Source: Blastocatellia bacterium AA13
GTDB lineage: Bacteria; Acidobacteriota; Blastocatellia; UBA7656
Assembly: GCA_003222245.1 (NCBI GenBank)
Contig: QHVH01000017.1
Location: 17,168 to 81,167, forward strand
Direction of reading: 5' to 3'
Length of the DNA: 64,000 nt
Of this stretch, positions 8,623 through 17,171 are shown piece by piece. The position numbers and the translations under genes were made by a program. The first letter of the stretch is position 1, and each line of letters starts with the position of its first letter. The notes beneath the pieces are model-generated. The model was not told the DNA's origin and made no database searches. It saw only the letters and a program-made list of their open reading frames with translations.

Positions 8623-8661
8623 ATTCTACGGGGCGGCCGTTCGCGCCGCCCTGTTGTAGAA
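8623..8661 (+). terminator. Stem-loop terminator after the lipoprotein gene
   Basis: ATTCTACGGGGCGGC pairs with GCCGCCCTGTTGTAGAAT around CGTTCGC. It lies 28 bp after the stop codon at 8595. The T-run is poor (TCTCT), so termination is likely but not certain. Confidence 0.6.
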
Positions 8662-8742
8662 TCTCTCCATCGAGTAACCGACATAAACGTGGTAACCGGA
8701 TGCATCTCGGCGCTTTCGACGCGGATACAGCCGTTCGTTCAT

Positions 8743-9423
8743 ATGAGCACCAAACCCAAAGAAGAAAAGAGAGAAGACCGCCGGGCCCGCAAGACAAAAC
8801 GTTCATTAAGCGATGCGCTTACTCAGTTGATACTCGAGAAGCGATATGACTCAATCACCGTACAGAACGTAATCGATCGCGCGGACGTGGGGCGCTCGAC
8901 CTTCTACGCGCATTTCCGCGACAAGGAAGATCTCTTTTTGAGCAGTTGGGAGCAGTTGCTTGATCACTTCGTCGAAAATATCAAATGGGATGAAGCTGGA
9001 TTACGCCGGTTTGTACCGGTGGAGGGGCTGTTCGCCCATATCAAGAATTTTCACCGCTTTTACGTAGCTCTGGTGAAATCGAGAAAGACCGATTTGATCT
9101 TCAAAAGCGGTCTTGAATATCTGACCAAGGCTATAGACAACTCGCTTGTCGCCTCCTTAGCGGAAAAGGCGCAGCCGGCAGCGCCTACAGCAGTCATATC
9201 CCGCTACATCGCCGCGGAGATATTTGGTCTTCTCAAATGGTGGCTTGATCACAACATGCCATACACGCCTCAACGCATGAGCCAGATGTTCCATCAACTT
9301 GTTGTGCCCGGCCTGTTGTCGGCGCTTGCGGAAACCAATATCAATGAGCGCATCGACAACTCATCCACCGAACTCCGGCACGTACACTTGCACGGCCCTT
9401 ACGCGCACAAGAAGATCTCCTGA
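8743..9423 (+). CDS. TetR/AcrR family transcription regulator
   Basis: A 226-residue TetR-type repressor. The N-terminal three-helix DNA-binding domain is clear: SLSDALTQLILEKRYDSITV, then QNVIDRADVGRSTFYAHF, the latter being the helix-turn-helix with the typical STFYAHF ending, and KEDLFLSSW. The rest is a helical ligand-binding and dimerisation domain. The frame is open to a GTG at 8689; I chose the ATG at 8743 because the preceding 18 residues are not family-like. No gene on the plus strand follows it. The neighbouring M14 peptidase gene converges on it, so its target is not obvious. Confidence 0.87.
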   Translation: MSTKPKEEKREDRRARKTKRSLSDALTQLILEKRYDSITVQNVIDRADVGRSTFYAHFRDKEDLFLSSWEQLLDHFVENIKWDEAGLRRFVPVEGLFAHIKNFHRFYVALVKSRKTDLIFKSGLEYLTKAIDNSLVASLAEKAQPAAPTAVISRYIAAEIFGLLKWWLDHNMPYTPQRMSQMFHQLVVPGLLSALAETNINERIDNSSTELRHVHLHGPYAHKKIS

Positions 9424-9495
9424 TATGCTGCCGCCCTCACCTCATCGATGATGCCTCTCCGTATATGTCAGATTAACGAGCCGAGCGCACGTACA

Positions 9496-9527
9496 AAGGG
9501 CGGAGTCACATCGGTGACTCCGCCCTT
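9496..9527. terminator. Bidirectional terminator between convergent genes
   Basis: AAGGGCGGAGTCAC and GTGACTCCGCCCTT form a perfect 14-bp stem with an ATCG loop. It lies between the plus-strand TetR gene (ends 9423) and the minus-strand peptidase gene (ends 9562). Confidence 0.75.
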
Positions 9528-9561
9528 ATCATGCTGCACAGCACGGATGCTCGGGCGACCG

Positions 9562-12500
9562 CTACCGTTCCTCACGGCCCGCGGGAGTTTGTTGACCGCG
9601 TCCGCGGGGTTCCGAACGGCCTGCTCCAAGATTGTCATAGTTCAATGCGGCGTTGAACAACAGGAAAAAACTGCCCTGTGTCTGATGGCGCCACATCGGA
9701 TTGACGGCAAACATCACTACGTGACCGCGCCCGACTGGAACGTCAAGCACGGCAGGTTTCCCGGCAAGCTCATTTCCTCCAGCGAGCATTCCGCTTATGA
9801 GCAGGTTCTTCTCATCCGGAACAAACCTGAGGACGACGCGAGGACGCATGTTCGGAGGCACGACCAACGGCCCGAGTTGCTGCCGCACTTCGTCAGGGAT
9901 CCCGTCTTCATTTCGCTGCGGGGGAGCCGCTGGAGCTGTAGCTCGCGGCATGGCCTGGACGATATCCGGATCGCTCAGACTTCCGCGCCCCGAGGGACGT
10001 GGTCCCCCCGCGGCTGCTCCACCACCGCCTCCGCCGCCGCCGCCTCCTCCTCCAAATCCGCCCCCGCCCGCTGCAACCTGGAGCAACGGCGCTTGATTGA
10101 AGTAGACCGCGAGCGAATCGCCGTAGCCGTACGCGATCGGGCTCTTACGATCGGCGAACGTCGCATTGTACACGGAGCCTCGAGCCTGAAGCTGGCGGCT
10201 TTCGGTTATGCTTACGCCGGTCGTGATTCCGTAGTCGATCGGTATGGCCGCGATACCCCCTACGGAAACGAAGAGACCGCCTTCGTCAATGAACTTCTGA
10301 AGGTTCAGCACGCCTCGTAGCTCCATGCCGCCGCGCATGTCCGCGGTCTGATCGGGAGACAAACCGAAATTAGGAGTGATGTCGGATTTCTGCCATGGAA
10401 TCGGATCGCCGCGCTTCGGTGTGCCGTTTACTATCGTTTGAGCCGATCCGAATACAGGCGGGAAGATAATCACGTCGTACTTCTGACGCAGATTCAACGT
10501 CTCGCGCAGCTCGTGGTCGGATATGTACGAGTAAGGAATCTGGAAGCGGTCGAACTCGACCCGGAACCAGCCCTCATTCTGAGTATTGGTCCAGGTGTGC
10601 ACGATCGCGATTCGCGGCACGGCGACTTCGTGAGTCTTGACCTCGGGCAGCTTGTCGACCGCCTGCGCGGTCAATCCCAACTCGGTCACCGTAGACTCGA
10701 GCCTCTGCTTCAAGTCGGACGGGTTTCCTTCGGTCTTGATGACAAAAGAGCCCGCATTGAACTGTTGATCGCCGATCTTGAAGCCATCTTCGGCAGCGCC
10801 GATCTTCACGTCTTTCAGCTTGAACCGAAGCGTCGCCAGCGTGTTGTCCGTGTTGTGATTGATGATGTAGCCAGCCGTGGAAGCGCCCTCGAGGCGCCCT
10901 CGCACTTTTGCATCGCCGGTGAGCATCACCATCGGAGTATCCAAAACGCTCTTCTCGGTCACTCTAACTGTCTTTACATTGCGAAGCGCTCCCAGAGTCC
11001 ATCCGGTGTCGTCATAGGGCCGCGGGTCGTTCACGTTGTAGTACTGTGTGTCCATCAACATGTCGGCCATACGCGAATAAGGCTGATCCATTCGGATTAT
11101 GTAAGAGCCGGCCGGGAACTTCTGATCTTTTGCGGTGAACTCTTTTGTAGCGGTATTGACTTCCACTCCCATCAATCTCAGAAGGTTGACCGTATCGGCC
11201 GCCTCGACCGGACGCGGCGTGTCGCCGGGGATCACCCACGCGGCCGGACCTTCGTTGGAGGCCTTTGCAATCGAGCGCTTGCTCTTTAGATAAAAGTTAT
11301 TCAGAAATCGGTCTTTGTTGTTGGCTACGTAATTCATCGCGAACAGGATTGCCGACTCCTGCAGATTGATGTTGTTGCGTATCGACCATTTTACGCGCGG
11401 CAGCGGCGGATTGGGCCTGAACCAGTCGCGCTGGGATTGAGGCCCCACATTTCGCTCTCCGGTATCGGCCCCATTCCCGCCAAAAGTCTCATAGAATCGG
11501 CCGATAGAATTGTGGCCGTTCGCGACGTAAAACATATAGTTCGGGGCCCAGCCGTCATAGAACCCATGCGTCCAAACGCCCGGTACACCGCGCTTGGTCA
11601 TCTCTTCAATTTCGTGATAAGCGAGCACGTGCCATTCGTCAATCACTATCGGGTCGAGCCACGCGTTATAAGGCCCGGTGCCTGTGGATGTGTAGAGAAA
11701 CGGAACTGATTCGTGCAGGTCGTGCAGAACTACCGGATGGTAGTCGAGAAACGTCCTCATCATGTTTCGCGTCAGGGCGAGCGCCATCCCGAGTCCATCG
11801 CGATTGTTATCGTGTGCTACGTATTTGCCCCAGTAGAGCAATGGAGGCGCGGCCTTTCCCGGATTGGCTTTGCGATAGTAATACTGATCGACGGCCCGGT
11901 CGCGCCCATCTACCTCAAGCGCGGGTGTGATCATTACGACAACGTTCTTGCGAATTGCATCGATGAACGGGCTGTCTTCAACCGCAAGCCGATAGGCAAG
12001 CTCCATCAACATCTCCGGCGAGCCAGTCTCGGGCGAGTGAATAGAACCCGACGCCCAGTACAGCGCCTTCCCTTCCCCGATCAACTGCTGGGCTTCGGCG
12101 TCGTTGATCTTGCGAGGATCAGCCAGCCTCGCCGTGATTTCTTTGTAGCGATCAAGCTTGGCGACATTGGCTTCGTCGGAGACGACCACGAGCATTTGCT
12201 CCTTGCCATCTTCTGAACGCTCGGGAGCGGTAAAGCACCGGACGCGCGGCGTCGCCTTCTCGAGCTCCCTGAAGTAGCGATAAAGATCTTTCGTGTAGGT
12301 CAGTTTGTCGGGAGTGCCTACGATATACCCGAGGACTTTTTCCGGCGTCGGAATCTTGTCCGACGCTGGCAGGTGGTTCACCAGTTCGGTCAGAAAGAAC
12401 GGCTCGGTTGTGTACTCTTTTATTTTCTTTGTGTAACCCTCGTCGTCGGTTTGAGCGGTCGCGGGCTTGGTTTTTCCGTTCTTTTGCGGGGTCGCGCCAC

Positions 12501-12585
12501 TGATTGGGAACGCAGTAGCGAACATCGCAAATACCGTTGCCAGCGCGCACGCCTTGCAGGTCGCAAGCAAGCGTCCTCGGTTCAT
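9562..12585 (-). CDS. Secreted M14-family zinc carboxypeptidase-like protein
   Basis: A 1007-residue exported protein. After a signal peptide (about 1-33) comes an M14 metallocarboxypeptidase domain (about 50-400). SGSIHSPETGS holds the HxxE zinc motif, and HDNNRDG and VLHDLHES supply further conserved histidines. The large C-terminal part resembles the class-I-glutamine-amidotransferase-like region often fused to these peptidases (IVHTWTNTQNEGWFRVEFDR; GGLFVSVGG). A run of about 14 glycines lies near residues 840-860 (positions 10017-10075). Start: the ATG at 12585 has GGAGG 7 bases upstream, better than the ATG at 12597. Expected role: degradation of extracellular peptides. Substrate unknown. 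Confidence 0.88.
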   Translation of the reverse strand: MNRGRLLATCKACALATVFAMFATAFPISGATPQKNGKTKPATAQTDDEGYTKKIKEYTTEPFFLTELVNHLPASDKIPTPEKVLGYIVGTPDKLTYTKDLYRYFRELEKATPRVRCFTAPERSEDGKEQMLVVVSDEANVAKLDRYKEITARLADPRKINDAEAQQLIGEGKALYWASGSIHSPETGSPEMLMELAYRLAVEDSPFIDAIRKNVVVMITPALEVDGRDRAVDQYYYRKANPGKAAPPLLYWGKYVAHDNNRDGLGMALALTRNMMRTFLDYHPVVLHDLHESVPFLYTSTGTGPYNAWLDPIVIDEWHVLAYHEIEEMTKRGVPGVWTHGFYDGWAPNYMFYVANGHNSIGRFYETFGGNGADTGERNVGPQSQRDWFRPNPPLPRVKWSIRNNINLQESAILFAMNYVANNKDRFLNNFYLKSKRSIAKASNEGPAAWVIPGDTPRPVEAADTVNLLRLMGVEVNTATKEFTAKDQKFPAGSYIIRMDQPYSRMADMLMDTQYYNVNDPRPYDDTGWTLGALRNVKTVRVTEKSVLDTPMVMLTGDAKVRGRLEGASTAGYIINHNTDNTLATLRFKLKDVKIGAAEDGFKIGDQQFNAGSFVIKTEGNPSDLKQRLESTVTELGLTAQAVDKLPEVKTHEVAVPRIAIVHTWTNTQNEGWFRVEFDRFQIPYSYISDHELRETLNLRQKYDVIIFPPVFGSAQTIVNGTPKRGDPIPWQKSDITPNFGLSPDQTADMRGGMELRGVLNLQKFIDEGGLFVSVGGIAAIPIDYGITTGVSITESRQLQARGSVYNATFADRKSPIAYGYGDSLAVYFNQAPLLQVAAGGGGFGGGGGGGGGGGGAAAGGPRPSGRGSLSDPDIVQAMPRATAPAAPPQRNEDGIPDEVRQQLGPLVVPPNMRPRVVLRFVPDEKNLLISGMLAGGNELAGKPAVLDVPVGRGHVVMFAVNPMWRHQTQGSFFLLFNAALNYDNLGAGRSEPRGRGQQTPAGREER

Positions 12586-12872
12586 GGTCTCCTCCATCGA
12601 ATCGAATTCTTTAACTTACAAGGTAACGGAGATGTGAAATAGGGATAGACAGAATACACAGGACGACTGCGACTCGCAATCGATCCGGTCTACTCGGCTC
12701 ATCCCTTGTGTGATTCGGAGATTTATCTGGCGGGGCGTGTTCGCGTCCGCGCCAGTGGAAGCACGGCCGCGAGCCCGCCCGCCTGGCTGCTAAGACATGA
12801 GAAGCTACCGCGCGGTTACAAGAAAAAAGCCGCGAATCTCAATGGCCGAATCTCATCCTGGTAACGGAAGTC

Positions 12873-14021
12873 TCAGGCCGGGTGAGCGTCCATCACTTCT
12901 CGAAAGATGTTAACGAAGAGTTTCATCTCGGCCATCGTTCCCAATCCCACCCTCATATCAGTAGGCACGGACGGGAACAAGCGGCTCACCAGCACGTGAC
13001 GCTCTTTGAGCGCTTCTACTATAGGTTTTGCCGGACGTCCCAGTTCGATCATGACGAAATTGGCGGCCGTCGGAATGTAGGTCCGACCCATCGCCTGTAT
13101 CTCTTTATACATGTAATCTCGAACTTCGACATTTTGCTTACGGACGTGCGCGACGAACGTGTCATCTTTCAAAACGGCCAGGGCAGCCGCGGTGGCGATC
13201 TGGTTGGGACTGTTGCCAAGGCGGTAGCCGGTCATTTTCTTGATCAGGTCCTTGCGGCCGATCGCATAGCCGACTCGTAATCCCGCCATTCCATAAACTT
13301 TCGAAAATGTGTGAGAGACGACTACAGGCAGACCTTCTTTGACGTACCGCAGGCAGCTTTCATAACGATCGGTATCGACGTAGTCGTAATAAGCCTCGTC
13401 GGCCAGCAGCGTCACGCCTCGAGGAATCTTGTGGACGAACCGCTCGACCTGCTCCTTTTCCACAAAAGAGCCCGCCGGATTGGACGGGTTGCAAAAGAAG
13501 ATCATCCCCGCCCCGGTCGACGCCGCGTGGAGCATCTTCGGAAGATCGTGTTTGTGCTCCGCATTCAAAGGAACTTTGATTGAGCGGGCGTGGATGAGCG
13601 GACAATACGAGACGACCGCTTCATAGGTGGGCTCGGCAACTACCGCCGCGCGTCGCGGCGAGCAAAACGCCTGAGTGGCCAGTCGGAGCAGCTCCAGCGA
13701 GCCGTTCCCCAGCAGAATATTCTCTTTGTCGACGCCGTGTTTTTTCGCTAAGGCCTCGACCAGAGCATTCGGCTCTTCGATCGGGTATCGATTCGGCTTT
13801 CCCGTTGCGGCCGCGCGGACAGCATCAACGGCGCCCGGATGCAGGCCGTATGAGCTCTCGTTGCGATGGAGCCTCAGAGGTTCGGTCTCTGATAGCGGGC
13901 TCACTGCCGTCGCCGGAGCGCTCACGGCGAGCCCCTTGTCGAGAATCGACGGCAACACAAGCCCGACTGAAGCAGCGTTCGCGATGAAGCTGCGCCTGGT
14001 CACACCTGATGCTCTTTTCAT
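12873..14021 (-). CDS. Tat-exported HisC-like PLP aminotransferase
   Basis: A fold-type-I pyridoxal-phosphate aminotransferase of the histidinol-phosphate aminotransferase group. The PLP lysine is Lys241 in SHTFSKVYGMAGLRVGYA; NPSNPAG (178-184) and DEAYYDY (208 onwards) are the other signature blocks. What is unusual is the N-terminus: TRRSFIANAASVGLVLPSIL is a twin-arginine signal, so the enzyme is exported folded with its cofactor, which would be odd for histidine biosynthesis. ATG at 14021 has GGAGG at 8-base spacing. No other his genes are nearby. Substrate is therefore unknown; the symbol hisC is not used on purpose. Confidence 0.88.
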   Translation of the reverse strand: MKRASGVTRRSFIANAASVGLVLPSILDKGLAVSAPATAVSPLSETEPLRLHRNESSYGLHPGAVDAVRAAATGKPNRYPIEEPNALVEALAKKHGVDKENILLGNGSLELLRLATQAFCSPRRAAVVAEPTYEAVVSYCPLIHARSIKVPLNAEHKHDLPKMLHAASTGAGMIFFCNPSNPAGSFVEKEQVERFVHKIPRGVTLLADEAYYDYVDTDRYESCLRYVKEGLPVVVSHTFSKVYGMAGLRVGYAIGRKDLIKKMTGYRLGNSPNQIATAAALAVLKDDTFVAHVRKQNVEVRDYMYKEIQAMGRTYIPTAANFVMIELGRPAKPIVEALKERHVLVSRLFPSVPTDMRVGLGTMAEMKLFVNIFREVMDAHPA

Positions 14022-14383
14022 AATAGATTCCTCCCGATTGCGCGGGATATTACCAAAGCGATTGGGCAGGACACAATGCGGTTAGACCGGATCAATGGGA
14101 CTTCACATAGTCCATGCAATGCTGGACGATTCTAACGTGAGCCGAGCTGGAGCTAAAATTCAGTTCTTCGTGTTTCCGAAGCCAGGAAAACGAGGATTAA
14201 GAGAATCGCCCGCGTTCGCTTTGGTGCAACGGCGTTCAATCGCAAGCGGCGACCTCACCTCGGAGAACGGGCGGCAGGTCGGCAGGGTAGAATACTATCC
14301 TGCCGCCGTGAACTCACGATCGGTGATTCCAGCAACATCGCAAACGCCGTAAAAGCGATCTCGATAGCCTAAGCTACGCCTGC
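14022..14383. other. Intergenic with a stem-loop
   Basis: No gene seen. CGGCAGGGTAG (14280) and CTATCCTGCCG (to 14305) form an 11-bp stem with one mismatch, placed 79 bp beyond the stop of the HU-actin gene. It may terminate that operon, though there is no T-run. Confidence 0.5.
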
Positions 14384-15730
14384 CTATGCGTCGTACAGCG
14401 CCGCGATCAGGCAGCCTCGCGCAGTCGCGGTGAGCGGTGCGTCGGCCAGTCTGATATCGGACAGCGGCAGCGGGAATCCGTCGCGCTCGATCGTCTGTCG
14501 GAACCGGTCGATGAACCCTTTGGGCTTGGCTGTGCCGCCGCTTACGACGATTGGAATCGGCTTTTCGATCTTCGGCAGATTCTTGGTCGCCGCTATCTCG
14601 CCTCTCAGGCCTTCGACGAGCGAAAGAATGACATCTTCGTAATAAACCTGAAGCGCGCTCTCGTACTTGTTGCGAGGCTCGCGGATAAGGTCGATGCCTT
14701 CTTCCTTGATAGCTCGGATTCGCGTCGGAGTTTCGCCCGTAACCGAAGCAACGCTGCGATCGATGTAGTCTCCGGCCTTGCCGATGCTGAAGGTCAATAC
14801 CGGAAGAGACATGAAAGCGAGCGCTACGTTGCACATCCCGCCTCCGCAGCTTATGCCGATGCCGCTGAAGTTCTCGGACTCGAGCTCCGAGTAGACCACG
14901 GCCATGCCTTCGTTGATTGCTCTGGCGTTGTAGCCAAGCGATTCAAGCATGTTCTGAAGCATCGCTTCGTGGTAGACCAGATCGGTGGAACCGCCGTCGC
15001 GAAGAGGACCCGGAACGCTGAACCTGAGATTCTCGCCTCTCTTAGTCTTCTTTATAAGCTGTTCGACTATGGCTTCCATCACCGGCAGCGAGTATTCCTC
15101 GGTCGGATTCAGAGTGCCGTTGAGCATCGGCCTGCGAACTTCCGCGTTGAAGAAGTTGGCGAACCGCGCCGCCTCATTGCCGAAGATCTGGAGAGAACTG
15201 CCGCCGTTCAACTGATAGGTGACGTTATTCTGCTTCAGGATGTTCTCGGTGAATTTCGAGTACGGCACCGAAACAAACGCGTTCAGCTCCGCGTTCGTCT
15301 TGACGCTCTCGGCCGATCCGTTGGCCAGCACCAGGCGGCTGGTTCCCACATCAAGCCCCAGCGCCGAGTTCGTCGTCGGAGTGACTTCGTTCGAATTGTC
15401 GTTCTTCTTGTCCATTTTGCCTCCAATTGTAAGTTCTATCTCGCTGTTAGATTGGGGCTCAGTGTTCAGGATGGCGACTCCTTTTCGGGTCGCCTTTAAT
15501 CTAACGGCCTTGCCGGACGGAATCGGGCGGGGACCAGTTCCGTTCGGTGGAAGCAGACCGCTTCGTTTTGGTTTCAATTCAAGCCTGCCGAGATCCGTGA
15601 TCAGAACCGAATCCTCGGCTTCCAAACTGATTTTGATGGCCGCCAGCGTAGCTTCTACGCCGCGCAACGAAGCCGCTTTGTTCAGGCCCGTGCGCTTCTC
15701 CACTTCGGCGATCAAATCAGCCTTGTTCAT
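14384..15730 (-). CDS. HU-like domain fused to an actin-like ATPase
   Basis: One open frame of 448 residues encodes two unrelated domains. Residues 1-90 are a HU/IHF-type DNA-binding domain (MNKADLIAEVEKRTGLNKAA; LITDLGRLELKPKRSG; then the arm and KGVAILN). Residues about 119-448 are an actin/Hsp70-superfamily ATPase: phosphate-1 GLDVGTSRLVL, connect-1 INEGMAVVYSEL, phosphate-2 GIGISCGGGMCNVAL and adenosine motif PIVVSGGTAKP. The linker encodes a GGAGG site followed by ATG at 15415 (Met106), so the actin part may also be made alone. The ATG at 15730 has a weak ribosome site. It ends an operon after SPOR and amidase genes (36 bp gap). Filament formation and DNA binding are inference. Confidence 0.8.
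   Translation of the reverse strand: MNKADLIAEVEKRTGLNKAASLRGVEATLAAIKISLEAEDSVLITDLGRLELKPKRSGLLPPNGTGPRPIPSGKAVRLKATRKGVAILNTEPQSNSEIELTIGGKMDKKNDNSNEVTPTTNSALGLDVGTSRLVLANGSAESVKTNAELNAFVSVPYSKFTENILKQNNVTYQLNGGSSLQIFGNEAARFANFFNAEVRRPMLNGTLNPTEEYSLPVMEAIVEQLIKKTKRGENLRFSVPGPLRDGGSTDLVYHEAMLQNMLESLGYNARAINEGMAVVYSELESENFSGIGISCGGGMCNVALAFMSLPVLTFSIGKAGDYIDRSVASVTGETPTRIRAIKEEGIDLIREPRNKYESALQVYYEDVILSLVEGLRGEIAATKNLPKIEKPIPIVVSGGTAKPKGFIDRFRQTIERDGFPLPLSDIRLADAPLTATARGCLIAALYDA
15415..15425 (-). promoter_or_regulatory. Internal ribosome binding site and start in the HU-actin gene
   Basis: On the minus strand TTGGAGGCAAAATGGAC places GGAGG five bases ahead of an in-frame ATG (15415-15413). 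The resulting protein of 343 residues would begin MDKKNDNSNE and lack the HU domain. This site is much stronger than the one at the upstream ATG. Confidence 0.6.
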
Positions 15731-15766
15731 AACTGCTGGTTGAGCGAGCCGGCGGTGAGACCGTCA

Positions 15767-17158
15767 TCACTCAGCCTGCTCCGATTCGCCGCGCGCTCGC
15801 TCGCGATCGAGAGCATGTTGCATCGCATAAGCGCGCTGGAAATCGCTCCATAAGGCGGCGCGCTCCTGCTCGACGCTTATACCATCCCTTGAGGCGGACT
15901 CTTTCAGTTTCGCCTCGGCCTGATCCAGCCCGGGCCATCGGCTCCCGCCGGCCGAAGCCACGTATGCCTGATCGTAAGTGAATCCGAACCGTGATACCGC
16001 TACTAGCTCGCTACTGCTCTTGTTGCTCAGTCCTAATGCTTCAAACGGAAACCCCGAAACCCAATCCGTGTGATAACCCATCAGCTTGTTCGAAGGATTG
16101 ACCGAAACCAGTCCGTGAGTCACGCAGGCTTCGTCGGCGATCCCGTACTTCGATCGCAAAACCGCCGTGAGCGTTCGCGCCGCCATGATCTGCGGTTCGT
16201 TGATCGCATCGGGTCCAATCGCCGCGCCCGGCTCGTATTTGCCTTCGAAACAAACGCCGATGAAGCTCGCGCTGAGATTGACATAAATGTTCTTTCCAAC
16301 GCTCCATAGCGAGTTTCCCGCGTGATTGGCGGCGTATTCATCGCGCACCACGCGGTAGGTGCGGCCGAAGCGGTCGATTACGTAATTGTACAAGCGGTGT
16401 TCGCGCGAGTACTCGAGGAGCCCTCGAGACGCATGCTTGAGCGAAGAGTTGTTTCGGTCGTTGAACGGTACTATATCGCTTTCCGAGATGTGAAAAACGA
16501 TGCCGACTGGTTTGCTCGCGATATCGGTGTTAGCCGGAAGCTCGGATGTTCGATCGAGCTTGAATGTAAAAAAGCGCCGGACATCTCCGACAATTTCCAT
16601 TTCGGTCAATATTCGGGCCCCGTTGCTATAGAACTCGTATCCGTCGCCGCTCTCAGCGAGCCAGACTTTTTCAGGCGGGAGTCCGGCGGTCGAACCCATC
16701 GCGGAAATGGCCTTGACCGCTTCCGAGCCGTCGCGCTTCGCGATGTGGTTTGGCGATGAACCGTTCATTTCTTTTGCTTCGGTCGAGACCGAAAGGGATG
16801 CCGATATTCTGCCGACGACGTATACCGCGCCGATTCCAAACGAAAACGCGACCACGAGCGCCGCCGCATAAACGGCGACTCTAAGCTTGTAGAGCAGCGC
16901 CGTTAGTTTCAGCGAAAACGGCAGCTTCGTTTCAACCGGCAGGTATTTCGATACTTCAACGACCAGCACCGCGCGCTCGCGCAGCGAACCGACAAATGGA
17001 ACCCTGTTCAACCAGCGCTGCCAGGCCGCGCTGGGAGCCTGCCGCGTATTCAGCATCGTTCTCAGGAACTTCAAGCGCTGGCCCGGCGAGGCGATGTACC
17101 GCGAGTAGCGGTCCACCGTCTTTGTATAAACCGGATCCCGGTGATTGAACTCCTGCAT
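15767..17158 (-). CDS. Membrane-anchored amidase_2/PGRP N-acetylmuramoyl-L-alanine amidase
   Basis: A 463-residue protein with a cytoplasmic N-terminal part (1-95), one membrane span (about 92-115, AALVVAFSFGIGAVYVV) and an extracytoplasmic amidase_2/PGRP domain (about 200-390). Candidate zinc ligands are the His in VGIVFHISESD, the His in AANHAGNS and the His/Asp of GYHTDW; IDRFGRTYRVVRDE is the conserved fold block. Such enzymes cleave the stem peptide from muramic acid in peptidoglycan. The C-terminal 70 residues are charged and helical. It overlaps neither neighbour (13 bp after the SPOR gene, 36 bp before the HU-actin gene) and is clearly in one operon with them. Confidence 0.82.
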   Translation of the reverse strand: MQEFNHRDPVYTKTVDRYSRYIASPGQRLKFLRTMLNTRQAPSAAWQRWLNRVPFVGSLRERAVLVVEVSKYLPVETKLPFSLKLTALLYKLRVAVYAAALVVAFSFGIGAVYVVGRISASLSVSTEAKEMNGSSPNHIAKRDGSEAVKAISAMGSTAGLPPEKVWLAESGDGYEFYSNGARILTEMEIVGDVRRFFTFKLDRTSELPANTDIASKPVGIVFHISESDIVPFNDRNNSSLKHASRGLLEYSREHRLYNYVIDRFGRTYRVVRDEYAANHAGNSLWSVGKNIYVNLSASFIGVCFEGKYEPGAAIGPDAINEPQIMAARTLTAVLRSKYGIADEACVTHGLVSVNPSNKLMGYHTDWVSGFPFEALGLSNKSSSELVAVSRFGFTYDQAYVASAGGSRWPGLDQAEAKLKESASRDGISVEQERAALWSDFQRAYAMQHALDRERARGESEQAE

Positions 17159-17171
17159 CGATCTTCCTCTG

